From Arenicellaceae bacterium (lineage in GTDB: Bacteria > Pseudomonadota > Gammaproteobacteria > Arenicellales > Arenicellaceae), in the NCBI GenBank assembly GCA_029246505.1, contig JAQWNC010000006.1, positions 1 to 64,000 of the forward strand: a DNA stretch of 64,000 nt. Reading direction: 5' to 3'. Below, one piece after another: positions 54,021-63,317 of the stretch (position 1 is the stretch's first letter; each line of letters begins with the position of its first letter). Position numbers and translations under genes: made by a program. The notes beneath the pieces were generated by a model, which was not told where the DNA came from, ran no database searches, and was given only the letters and a program-made list of their open reading frames with translations.

Positions 54021-57000
54021 TTAGCGCTCGTCCTGTAACGTTTTATATTCATTTTGCAGAGTACGAATCGCATTTCGCACTTCCTCGCCACGTGCCTCGG
54101 AACGAGCAATCAACGTGAGTTGGGTTTCGAATACATTTAGGCGAACCAATATTATAGATAACTCAGCGTCAGAGAGATTATAAACACCATTGTTAGTTCG
54201 CTGCAGCTGATCTTCAAGGTAGGCAGCAACGTAGCGGCCGGATTCAATAAATATTGCATCGTCGTTTAGTGCTGCAGCTGCGGCGATGCGCAACACATAA
54301 AGATCGAGCTCAGGCCGAATTACTAATAGACGATCGACTAGCCGCAGCGCATCGAGGGCATACTGGCGTTGCCCGACGACCTTTGTACGCCAGTCAGCAC
54401 GCAGCTTAACGCTCGCCGGATACCAGAGGTCTGTCACGCGGCTAAGGCCTAACTCACGATCGATCTCTGCAAGAGCCTGCCAATTCTGTTCGGCACCAAG
54501 CGGCCAAGCTTGGATAACAACTGCAGGTATCTGGCTAAGCTTAGCCGCTAGAGCTTGTGCTTCCATCGATGGCAAACGACTTGCAAAACTAGGTAGTTCT
54601 GCCGCCAGAAGTTTAAACCGCGTCTGCTCGTTATTGGGGTTTTCATTTAGAGAGATTCGCAACGCTTGATTCATAAGGTCCCGGTCGCCGTTGTACTCGT
54701 AGCCAAGCGCAGCTATCAGGGCCTGAGTTGAACGATCCGGAATAACATCAGTCAGTTTAGCAACTCGGCTGACACGCTTTTCTTCTAATAATCGGAACGC
54801 GATATAGGCAAAGTTTAAGTTGTCACCGAAATCACGGTGTATCCAACTGGATGAATCGAGCAACGGATCGTGCTCTTCTACGAGCGCGTTCAATTCGGTA
54901 TTTCTTAAGCCATCGCCCCTGCTGCGGCTACGCGTTGCCATGAGATTTTTATTATCGGTACTTAACGGTGCGCTTTTGGCGAAGTTTCGCACACCATCTT
55001 CGTCTAACATCAACGCGGCTATAAAGTCCTCAATGCCATTAAAACTCATATAGCTGAAGTGGAGTGGCTCATCTTTTAAAGGCCGGCCTGTGAGCGCGAG
55101 CTGATGCTCAATATCTAACGGAGAATCAGATGCCAGAAAGAACAATACAGTCGAGTCCGCGCCGTACACGCGCACGTACTCGAACGCGTCGAGCAGGGTT
55201 GCCGCAAGGCTGCGCAATAACTCTTCGTCTACAAACTCCGCATTCATCCACTGCAGAAACAAACCACCATCGTTAAGATGATCCTTGACGATAGCGACGA
55301 ACTCACGAGTGAAAAGATGCGATGCACCCGCAGTCCAAGGATGCGAAGGCTGCGAGACGATGGCATCATAAGATTTATTCGTCAACCGTAACGCATTGCG
55401 TGCATCGTTAAAAATAATGTTGATACGAGGATCTTGCAGCGGATCATTCTCTCGACGATCAACAAGTAGCCGATTGGCGTTAAGCACCTCAGGCTCCAGC
55501 TCGATAACATCGACCTGATCAACAGAGTCTGGAACACCTTCAAGCGCGACGCCGCCGCCGAGCCCAATGACCAGCATTTCCTTGGTATCCGGACGAGCGG
55601 CTACCGGCAGTGCCGTCAGCCAGTGTTGCGTATGCCGAACCGGCGGAGCGCCTCGGATAGGAACTGAAGCCTCTGGTAATCCGTTAGTCCGTAGCGCAAA
55701 TGCCCCACTCGACTCGGTTAACAGTACAGTTGAGGAACGACCGACGGCAAAGTACAGTTCCTCCGACTGGCCTGATTCCAATATTGGAAAAGCCGTATTG
55801 GCTATCACCGCTTCTGGACGCCCGGGTTGATACACGATCAGCACCAGCAATGTCATTATTGCGGTAACGGCAACCAAGAGTCGTCGCGGCTCAGTCAAGA
55901 CATTCATCGCCCATAGCGCCAACGCAAAGTTGATCAAAACCCCAAGTTTGAGTGAGCCTTCAAACCCGAGCGCGGGAATAATATAGAATCCCGCCGCAAT
56001 CGCCCCGAGAATCGCTCCTGCGGTATTCCATGCGTAGATTTTGGCAGTGGCCTCACTAGCTTGGCTAGGTATTTCAGCAAGTATTCTGACTGCCAAAGGC
56101 AGCGTCGCACCGATAAAAATCGTTGCTGGCAACATTACCGCGACAGCATACGCCGACAGACCGGCTACCGAGCGCGCATCTGGAATCGCGAATCCCATCC
56201 ATTGATATATGCCAATAGATAATATAGCGATAGCTACCTGAGCGAGCCCAAAATTTACCGCTGCGCTGCGGCGATCCTTAGCAAATACACCAGAAAACCC
56301 TCCACCCAGCGCGATGCCTGTTAAGAATGCAGCGAGCATTGTCGCAAACGCATAGATACTGCCGCCGAGAATGTGCGACAGCATGCGTGTCCACAACACT
56401 TCGTAAAGAAATGCATTAGCACCAGAAAAAAACATTAGCAAAAGAATCCAGCTCGGCTGTGCCCTAAAGACATCCCCAGCACGTTCACGCATAGATCTCT
56501 GTGTCGCGAGTAACGGTTTAAGGCAGCAGCTGATAAACCCCGGTAGCGGTTTGTTCGATGCATGATCTGGCTCAGCCTCGACTGAGGGAATCCGCTTAGA
56601 TATCGCCGCGGCGACAACAAACACCAAGGCGTTAACCGCTACGCCGACCCATACCGTACCTTGCAAACCGATAGTTGGTAGTAACACAAATGCCGCAACC
56701 AGCGTGCCCGCCACGGCACCTGCCGTATTCGACCCATAGAGTAGTGCCACCTTTGACCCAAGGTCGCGGTCACTTCGAATAACCTGGCGGATCAGTAACG
56801 GTAACGTCGCACCCATGAACCCGGTTGGCAACGCCAGCACCAGAAAGGCTACCACCAGATAGAACAGTGGTTGCCCGAACGTACCAGCGCTAGGCGGTTC
56901 TGAGAGATCTCCCAGAATCCACACATAGGCTGCACCGGCTGCCGAAAGCAAAAGTGGCACGGACAACGCAGAGATTGCGATTGCCGCCTCCAACAGGCCA

Positions 57001-57308
57001 TAGACCCGAATAGGATGCTGCACCCGATTGACCCAACGGGCGGCGATGGCAGCCCCACCAGCAAGACCGGCCATATAGGCGGCAAGTACCGCAGCAACTG
57101 CTAGCTCCGAGGTGCCAAATACCAAAGAGAATTGTCTGAGCCAGGCGGTCTGATACAGCAATGCGGCGAACCCCGAAAGCATGAAACATGCAACGACACC
57201 CGCCAGCACAAAGCGCGACTCGCTTGTCACAAAATTCCCATTACCGAGAGCAGAACCTTTTCCAACATGAGGAGCGGCCTTAGAAGAATTTTTTTGTCTA
57301 CTCATCAC
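54021..57308 (-). CDS. MFS-like membrane protein fused to a spermidine synthase-like domain
   Basis: 1095 residues. The N-terminal half is hydrophobic with many helices in two similar sets (LLYQTAWLRQFSLVFGTSEL and FLYEVLWTRMLSHILGGSIY begin them), which is the pattern of fused spermidine synthase proteins. The second half holds a SAM-binding domain near residue 578: MLVIGLGGGVALEGV, VIELEPEVLNANR, SQPSHPWTAGASHLFTREF. The polyamine-synthase Asp is not obvious, so aminopropyl transfer is doubtful. A helical C-terminal region of about 300 residues follows. Function unknown; GC is slightly higher than the neighbours. Confidence 0.82.
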   Translation of the reverse strand: MMSRQKNSSKAAPHVGKGSALGNGNFVTSESRFVLAGVVACFMLSGFAALLYQTAWLRQFSLVFGTSELAVAAVLAAYMAGLAGGAAIAARWVNRVQHPIRVYGLLEAAIAISALSVPLLLSAAGAAYVWILGDLSEPPSAGTFGQPLFYLVVAFLVLALPTGFMGATLPLLIRQVIRSDRDLGSKVALLYGSNTAGAVAGTLVAAFVLLPTIGLQGTVWVGVAVNALVFVVAAAISKRIPSVEAEPDHASNKPLPGFISCCLKPLLATQRSMRERAGDVFRAQPSWILLLMFFSGANAFLYEVLWTRMLSHILGGSIYAFATMLAAFLTGIALGGGFSGVFAKDRRSAAVNFGLAQVAIAILSIGIYQWMGFAIPDARSVAGLSAYAVAVMLPATIFIGATLPLAVRILAEIPSQASEATAKIYAWNTAGAILGAIAAGFYIIPALGFEGSLKLGVLINFALALWAMNVLTEPRRLLVAVTAIMTLLVLIVYQPGRPEAVIANTAFPILESGQSEELYFAVGRSSTVLLTESSGAFALRTNGLPEASVPIRGAPPVRHTQHWLTALPVAARPDTKEMLVIGLGGGVALEGVPDSVDQVDVIELEPEVLNANRLLVDRRENDPLQDPRINIIFNDARNALRLTNKSYDAIVSQPSHPWTAGASHLFTREFVAIVKDHLNDGGLFLQWMNAEFVDEELLRSLAATLLDAFEYVRVYGADSTVLFFLASDSPLDIEHQLALTGRPLKDEPLHFSYMSFNGIEDFIAALMLDEDGVRNFAKSAPLSTDNKNLMATRSRSRGDGLRNTELNALVEEHDPLLDSSSWIHRDFGDNLNFAYIAFRLLEEKRVSRVAKLTDVIPDRSTQALIAALGYEYNGDRDLMNQALRISLNENPNNEQTRFKLLAAELPSFASRLPSMEAQALAAKLSQIPAVVIQAWPLGAEQNWQALAEIDRELGLSRVTDLWYPASVKLRADWRTKVVGQRQYALDALRLVDRLLVIRPELDLYVLRIAAAAALNDDAIFIESGRYVAAYLEDQLQRTNNGVYNLSDAELSIILVRLNVFETQLTLIARSEARGEEVRNAIRTLQNEYKTLQDER

Positions 57309-57749
57309 TTACTTCAATCCAAAGCATACCCACAGTCATGGAAGTTGCTATCCCCATCAGCTCGCCTTAATTTTTTATTACGCCGAAGCATACCGTAAAG
57401 TTTGTATTTTGCGGAAGCATAACCATACTAGACCGCATTAAATTGCACTGGTAGGCCTTTGGAAATTAAGAAACTCAAAAGTTTTCGTTCGAAAAGCATC
57501 CGATATGATCGCTAATTATCCTATCCCAAACACGGCTGAACGGTTTAATAGATAAACTGGTATTTTATTTTATTTGTGATCTAAAATCACTTATGAAAAA
57601 ATATCAAGTTATCTTAATTACAGACTATTAATACTTGCTATACATTGTTACACTGCCCCAAATTTGTGAAACAAAAAATACTAATAAAATTAATAATAGC
57701 TAAGGTCTTAAAATATTAAAACCCAATAGCAAAACTATTAAGGAGAAAT
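57309..57749. other. Intergenic region before the TonB receptor gene
   Basis: No gene seen. Very AT-rich, with GAAGCATA repeated near 57385 and 57411. AGGAG at 57741 is the ribosome site of the receptor gene. It should hold the receptor's promoter. Confidence 0.45.
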
Positions 57750-60194
57750 ATGATGTTTCTAAAATGTATGAAAAAGAGTCTATTTTTGTCGTTGGTAATA
57801 ACAACAATGGTACTAATGCTTCCAGCGCAACAAGCAACCGCTCAACAGGTCGGTGCGTTAAACCTGGAAGAGATTATCGTGACGTCACGACGACGAGAAG
57901 AATCACTTCAAGACGTACCACTGTCTGTGAACGCTTTCTCCGCCGATGAGATGGACTTACGCGGAATGCTCGATATCACAGATATCGCTGCGGCAACTCC
58001 AAATGTCAATATGGACAGCACTTCAAATACCAGTGGTCTGACAGGGAGTCCTACTGTTTTTATTCGAGGCATTGGCCAAGCTGACTTCGTGATTAATACC
58101 GATCCGGCTGTTGGTATTTACATAGATGGCGTATATATGGCGAGGTCTTTGGGCAGCATGATGGATCTAGTAGACCTAGAACGTGCGGAAATATTGCGGG
58201 GACCTCAAGGTACATTATTCGGTCGAAATAGTCTCGCGGGTGCAGTCAACCTTATAAGCAAACGGCCATCGACTGAAGCATTCGAGGCTAATCTAAAAGC
58301 AGTTTTAGGTGAGCAGGGTTACCAAGAGCTTGGTGCCTCAGTTAATATGCCGATAAGCGATCGAACTGCTGCTCGTTTTTCCGTTATGAGTCGTCAGCAG
58401 GACGGTTACGTACAAGCACTTCAGTATGATGATTTTTGGCTTGGTAGTGAAGATAAAAAGGGGCTCCGTGGTCAGTTAGAGTTCTTACCCACTGATAATT
58501 TACGAATTAATTTGTCCGCGGACTATTCAAAAACAAACGGATCTCCGGGTGCTACTGTACCTACATCTTTGGGAAGTGCCTTCGGTGACACAACTAATGC
58601 TACTGTCGAATCAGTACAAATGGGTGGTGCTTGGTGGAATACGAGTCGACCAATGGGTCTACCAGCATTCTCTGGAGACCCTAGCTGTAAAACACAAGCT
58701 GGTCGACTAACTAATACCGCGTGTCACGGTATGGCTAATGTCCCAGCAAACAAATATGCGACAAATGCAATCTGGTACAATGAAAGAAACGAGAGAGTCG
58801 CACCTGATAATGAAATTGAAATCCGCGGTACTACAGCAACTATAGAATATGATGTTGGTCCAGGTACTATTAAGTTGATCTCAGCTTATCGAAAGTTTGA
58901 AACATACTTCATGAATGATAATGACTATGGCCCTCACGCACTATCAGGCAACATTAACGAAGAGTTCTATCAAGACCAAACTTCGCATGAACTTCAGTTC
59001 AACGGTCAGGCAGGGGATGGCAAACTAGATTACACCGTAGGGCTGTATACTTTTGAAGAATCAGGTAGAGAAACCGTAACACTTATCGGCGTTAATGGTT
59101 TACAAATAACCATGGGGTCGTCTGGTGGGGTTTTCCAATCTATCGTCCGTGATATGGATAATGAGTCTGATGCAATGTTTGGACAGCTTACCTATAACTT
59201 TGATATACCATTACATTTGACGCTGGGTATTCGTAAAACGAAAGATACTAAGTCTTTTGTTGTAACCCCACACCGGGATTTTTGTCCCTCAAGAACCACT
59301 CCTAATACTGCAAATGGAGATGGTGTCGTCATACATGACCAAGTAACGGATATCTGCGGAGGCGCTACTGGTTCTTCTAGTTGGGATGAAACTGATCCAA
59401 TGGTTTCGCTTAGTTACGATATCAGCGATTCGTCAATGGTTTATGGTACATTTTCTACCGGATTTCGTGATGGTGGATTCGCGAGTCGTTTCCCAGATGG
59501 GCTCCCTAATCCAATACCTGCATTTAGACCTGAGTATGTCGAATCTTACGAGATAGGCGCTAAGATGACGATGCTTGATGGCCGCTTAAGACTAAATGCC
59601 TCGCTGTTTAAAACTAACTACACCGACATGCAAGTTACAGCGCAACCTGTCGACATAGCTTTCGGAGGAACTGGAATAAATAACGTGGGTGCTGCAAGTC
59701 TAGATGGGTTCGAGTTGGATGGAATGTTCGCTGTTTCGGATAACCTAAGACTGGATTTTACGTTAGGGTTATTAGATGCAGGTATCGACAACCTCTTAGG
59801 TGGAACGCTAGCATCTGGTCCTTTTAATATTACTAAAGATGCCACGCTGCCATATACGCCCGAGACAAACTACACAGTAGGTGCTACCTGGCGCATACCA
59901 CTAAGTAGCGGTGCGAATATTACTTCGCGGCTCGATTGGATCCATACGGATGAGATGAGATGGCGACTTGAATCCCACCCTCTTACAGGCCACCCAGCAT
60001 ATGACCGAGCAAACTTTAGTGCGACTTATAATAATGCTGATGCAGACTGGGCATTAACATTTGGTGTACGCAACTTAACAGACGAAATGTACTCAACCGC
60101 TGGGACATACAGTACTGGTAACGCTCATTCAAGTACAAACCGGTCTCGTCCAAGACAAGCCTTTCTGCGTTTACAATACTGGATGGATCAATAA
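57750..60194 (+). CDS. TonB-dependent outer-membrane receptor
   Basis: 814 residues with a signal peptide (about 1-32, ending QATAQ). The TonB box region EEIIVTSRRREESLQDVPLS starts the plug; FIRGIGQADFVINTDPAVGI, GVYMARSLGSMMDLVDLERA and GPQGTLFGRNSLAGAVNLIS are plug motifs. A 22-strand beta-barrel follows, ending FLRLQYWMDQ with the C-terminal aromatic. It imports a siderophore, vitamin or larger organic solute across the outer membrane. The receptor stands alone between the MFS fusion and the GC-rich sulfatase block. A terminator follows. Confidence 0.94.
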   Translation: MMFLKCMKKSLFLSLVITTMVLMLPAQQATAQQVGALNLEEIIVTSRRREESLQDVPLSVNAFSADEMDLRGMLDITDIAAATPNVNMDSTSNTSGLTGSPTVFIRGIGQADFVINTDPAVGIYIDGVYMARSLGSMMDLVDLERAEILRGPQGTLFGRNSLAGAVNLISKRPSTEAFEANLKAVLGEQGYQELGASVNMPISDRTAARFSVMSRQQDGYVQALQYDDFWLGSEDKKGLRGQLEFLPTDNLRINLSADYSKTNGSPGATVPTSLGSAFGDTTNATVESVQMGGAWWNTSRPMGLPAFSGDPSCKTQAGRLTNTACHGMANVPANKYATNAIWYNERNERVAPDNEIEIRGTTATIEYDVGPGTIKLISAYRKFETYFMNDNDYGPHALSGNINEEFYQDQTSHELQFNGQAGDGKLDYTVGLYTFEESGRETVTLIGVNGLQITMGSSGGVFQSIVRDMDNESDAMFGQLTYNFDIPLHLTLGIRKTKDTKSFVVTPHRDFCPSRTTPNTANGDGVVIHDQVTDICGGATGSSSWDETDPMVSLSYDISDSSMVYGTFSTGFRDGGFASRFPDGLPNPIPAFRPEYVESYEIGAKMTMLDGRLRLNASLFKTNYTDMQVTAQPVDIAFGGTGINNVGAASLDGFELDGMFAVSDNLRLDFTLGLLDAGIDNLLGGTLASGPFNITKDATLPYTPETNYTVGATWRIPLSSGANITSRLDWIHTDEMRWRLESHPLTGHPAYDRANFSATYNNADADWALTFGVRNLTDEMYSTAGTYSTGNAHSSTNRSRPRQAFLRLQYWMDQ

Positions 60195-60226
60195 CTGATC
60201 ATCCTTAAGCAACAATTGTGATAGCT

Positions 60227-60259
60227 ATGGCCGCGGTTTAAACCGTGGCCATTTTTTTT
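60227..60259 (+). terminator. Intrinsic terminator after the TonB receptor gene
   Basis: Stem ATGGCCGCGGTTT paired to AAACCGTGGCCAT (one G-U pair) followed by TTTTTTTT. It starts 32 bases after the stop. Confidence 0.93.
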
Positions 60260-60627
60260 GCTAAATCGTAATGCGGAATCAATCCAGCTAAGGAGCCGGG
60301 GCAAGTTGACTCTCAACTTGGCTGCTAGGAAAGCTAATCTTACCATCAAGTTAAACGGTTCAATGGTGATCAGCGTTGCCCCATATCTTATTGGTATTTT
60401 AAGTAATAGAGTGTAAAGCTGATGAAAAAGTCCAGATCACCATATGCCAGGCTCGTAACGGCGCAAATTTAATAGTAATCAACGAGATCATCATACCAAA
60501 CGGTAGAAGTGTTCCGCTTTGGGAAGTACTCGCGTTAGGTTCGAGCGTACGTTCTTTAGTAACTCAAGCTGGAAGGCAGCGGCCCCGTATTGATCGAGTG
60601 GGTTCAATAGTATAAGGGTCTATGAAG
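60260..60627. other. Intergenic region between the receptor terminator and DUF6152 copy 4
   Basis: No gene or clear repeat. A CCGCTTTGGG at about 60514 recalls the hairpin repeat loop of the 11.8-16.4 kb region but has no paired arm. GC content rises from here to the right edge. Confidence 0.4.
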
Positions 60628-61707
60628 CTAGTTTGCCACAGGCCGCACATTATTCTCTCCCCCTAAATCTTCGCAGCCGTAGGGCACATAGGGCTCGGTC
60701 GTCAGTGATGCCGAATCTTGTAGCGTGTAACTACCGTGCATGTATAGCGGATCATCAAACGTATAGGTTCGGGTTAACATGCGACCATCCCCGCTGACAA
60801 CGAATCGCTCCATCACATGCCACTGATCGCTATGCATAGTGAACCCCGATCGGCCAACGTAACTCAGTACGCCGGGCAGAAAACCGATGGTGTCGACGAC
60901 CAGTACTTCACCTTCCCACCAGCCTATGGAATGCCCTGTGACGCTTGGCGAGAGATCCAATGGGTGTTCGGTCTGATTGAGAAAAATTGTTCTTTGTTGA
61001 TCTAAATAGCCATATTTTAGCGTGATTTTGTCGTCTTGCTGGTAAATATCGTTCGATTCCCGCTCGAAAATCCAGTCGTAAATGATATTTGTCGGCTGAC
61101 AGCTAAGCGCCGGACTATCGAAGTGGCGGACCAGCCCTATCCCAGCTTGCTCGCCTTCTGTCGTCGGCTCGACTATAGGCATATTAAGTGATTGTTGTGT
61201 GGTTACCCAAGGTCCGCTCAGGTTGCGTTGGCCATTAGGTAGGTAGGCTAGGCGAGATTGCGAGTCCGCCACAGAAACTAACCCATCAAAAACTTCTTCT
61301 GCCGATGGGCGGCCAGCAAATTCGCTTAGGATTGAACCGTCTGCCAGTGTGATTGTATCAACATGGCAGACATTACTCTCACGCAAACCCGGCGAACCGG
61401 CGATGGATATAACCTGCCCCGGAAGTAGCGACCCCACCGTCCAGCCGCGCCGTTTCAACCGGCTAGCAGCGGCCATCTCGCAACGCCATTCGGCGGTTGC
61501 ACCCTGATCGTCGGGAACGTTTACATAGAGATAGACGTGAGGATTGACGAACTTGAACTCGGTTAACACAGCGTCCGTCAGAATGACCTCTTTAGCAAGA
61601 TCGAAATTCGGAGCCACCGCATGGTGTGCGTAGAGCGACGCCGATAGCGCGAAGAGTGCCGCAAATAGAAATATTTTGATCCGCAATGGCCTATCCGAAT
61701 AATTCAT
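60628..61707 (-). CDS. DUF6152-family secreted protein, copy 4
   Basis: The ATG at 61707 is chosen because the signal peptide (MNYSDRPLRIKIFLFAALFA) starts there; the ATG at 61761 would add 18 residues in front of it. No strong ribosome site is visible for either. Cleavage after SLYA leaves HHAVAPNFDLAK. Module 1 has LTEFKFVNPHVYLYVN, WRCEMAAASRLKRRGW and PGQVISIAGS. Module 2 has PALSCQPTNIIYDWIF, YGYLDQQRTIFLNQTEHP, TGHSIGWWEGEVLVVDTIGF and HSDQWHVMERF. It is GC-rich compared with copy 3 though similar in protein. It lies downstream of a sulfatase and an M19 dipeptidase gene on the same strand. Confidence 0.85.
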   Translation of the reverse strand: MNYSDRPLRIKIFLFAALFALSASLYAHHAVAPNFDLAKEVILTDAVLTEFKFVNPHVYLYVNVPDDQGATAEWRCEMAAASRLKRRGWTVGSLLPGQVISIAGSPGLRESNVCHVDTITLADGSILSEFAGRPSAEEVFDGLVSVADSQSRLAYLPNGQRNLSGPWVTTQQSLNMPIVEPTTEGEQAGIGLVRHFDSPALSCQPTNIIYDWIFERESNDIYQQDDKITLKYGYLDQQRTIFLNQTEHPLDLSPSVTGHSIGWWEGEVLVVDTIGFLPGVLSYVGRSGFTMHSDQWHVMERFVVSGDGRMLTRTYTFDDPLYMHGSYTLQDSASLTTEPYVPYGCEDLGGENNVRPVAN

Positions 61708-61802
61708 AGGGGTCTGAGATAGAAGGTTAATACAGCGAACCCCGCGAAGATAGCATGACAATCAACTGTACAGCCCGCTTTTTAGTGGTGCCACAACACG
61801 CG

Positions 61803-63305
61803 CTACTGGCTACGCCTTAGCAGTAGAATCTCCGCCTTCAAAGTATCGTAGGCAGCACGCTGCTCGGCGGATAGCTCTCCACGTAGAAGGTCGTCGTATT
61901 CGTAGGGGTCAGCGTGCAGGTCGTAAAACTCTTCCCGACCTTCGAATCGCAGAAGCTTATAGCGCTCAGCCCTCATAGCGTAGTCCGCCGTCTGGATACC
62001 CTCGAAACCGCCGAAAAATTCATCCGCGTATATCCAGTCACGCCTTGATGGGGCATCAGGGTTCGAAAGCGATGCTAAAAAACTGACCGAATCGTGCCTG
62101 ATTTCGTCTGGCACTACTTCGTCGAGATCCATCCCAGCCATCTCCAGGATCGTCGCAAATATATCCGTGGAATTCACTAGAGCCTCCGAAACACCACCGC
62201 GCTCGATACCCGGGCCGGTAACGATCAGGGGTACATTGACGCCACCCTCGTAGATGGTCCCTTTCGCGTAGCCGCGGCGGAACGGTGCGCTGACTGTTGG
62301 ACCATAGGTGCCGTTATCACCCATGAATATCACGTAGGTATTTTCGCGAACGGTTGGGTCGAGCGTTGCCAGCAGCCGGTCGATCTGCGTATCCATGGCT
62401 TCAATCATCGCGGTAAACAATGCCTGCCCGTTTTCTTGAGGCATTTCGCCAGAATCAATGGCCGAGTAATCGGATCGCAAGTATTCTTCCGGCGGTAAAT
62501 GCAATGGGGTGTGCCCCAGATTGAAGGCGAACCAAAGAAACCAGGGGCTCTCGCCCTGCGCGCCCAACCAGCGGATAGCATCATCGACCTTATCGGCGGG
62601 CGTGTACCCGACCTTACCGATCACCTCACCATTGACAACTTTATTCCAGGCAAAATAGGACTCGGGGCGTCCACCTATCAACCCGGCGAAATGATCGAAG
62701 CCCGCTAGATTTGGGTGGTCAATCCAACCGTTACCCTCGCCGGCCAGATGCCACTTGCCGATGGCCGCTGTCGAATATTTAAGATCAGGCTTGGTCTTCA
62801 GCGCCCTTGGTAAAGTAAATTCACCTGGCAACAGGAATGGTCGTGGTAGCGCGCGATCCGCAGCGGAGACGCCACCTGGCACAATCGGGGACTCAGCAGG
62901 TGCCCAGGCTGGTATTTCCGGCGGGGGCGGCATCCTGCCATCCCCTACCGGGCGACCAATACCAGTCCTGAAACCATATCGGCCTGTCATAAGCGTCGCA
63001 CGGGTCGGCGAACAGACCGGTTGAGCCCAGAAATTTTTAAACCGGACGCCTTGCCTGGCCATTTCGTCGAGTGCATCCGTTTTCGGTGGGTTCTCTCCCA
63101 GGCCATAGGAAGCCAACGTCTCTACGCCCATGTCATCGCCAATAATTAACAGGATATTCGGGGCGGAGTACGCAACACCTGGCAAGCTAGTAGCTGCAAT
63201 AAAACACCCTAGTACGCCTAATCTAGCAAGAATCGCGACAGGCGGTAAGAGGCAGATCTCCTTTATGGTTGTTCTCAAACTGCCTAAGGTAAACTCACCA
63301 ACCAT
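61803..63305 (-). CDS. Secreted sulfatase, cassette 2
   Basis: 500 residues with an N-terminal hydrophobic segment (about 20-47) serving as signal. The core starts at APNILLIIGDDMG. The formylglycine site is Cys98 in AQPVCSPTRATLMTGRYGF. IGKWHLAGEGNGWIDHPNLA, FMGDNGTY and KGTIYEGGVNVPLIVTGPGI follow. The sequence parallels the sulfatase at 21121 along its whole length although its GC content is much higher. It sits 12 bases after the dipeptidase gene and 95 bases before DUF6152 copy 4. Confidence 0.93.
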   Translation of the reverse strand: MVGEFTLGSLRTTIKEICLLPPVAILARLGVLGCFIAATSLPGVAYSAPNILLIIGDDMGVETLASYGLGENPPKTDALDEMARQGVRFKNFWAQPVCSPTRATLMTGRYGFRTGIGRPVGDGRMPPPPEIPAWAPAESPIVPGGVSAADRALPRPFLLPGEFTLPRALKTKPDLKYSTAAIGKWHLAGEGNGWIDHPNLAGFDHFAGLIGGRPESYFAWNKVVNGEVIGKVGYTPADKVDDAIRWLGAQGESPWFLWFAFNLGHTPLHLPPEEYLRSDYSAIDSGEMPQENGQALFTAMIEAMDTQIDRLLATLDPTVRENTYVIFMGDNGTYGPTVSAPFRRGYAKGTIYEGGVNVPLIVTGPGIERGGVSEALVNSTDIFATILEMAGMDLDEVVPDEIRHDSVSFLASLSNPDAPSRRDWIYADEFFGGFEGIQTADYAMRAERYKLLRFEGREEFYDLHADPYEYDDLLRGELSAEQRAAYDTLKAEILLLRRSQ

Positions 63306-63317
63306 ATAACGTACCCG

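Noticed and set aside
60500-60540. Fifth copy of the dispersed hairpin repeat
   Set aside because: CCGCTTTGGG matches part of the core but there is no complementary arm.
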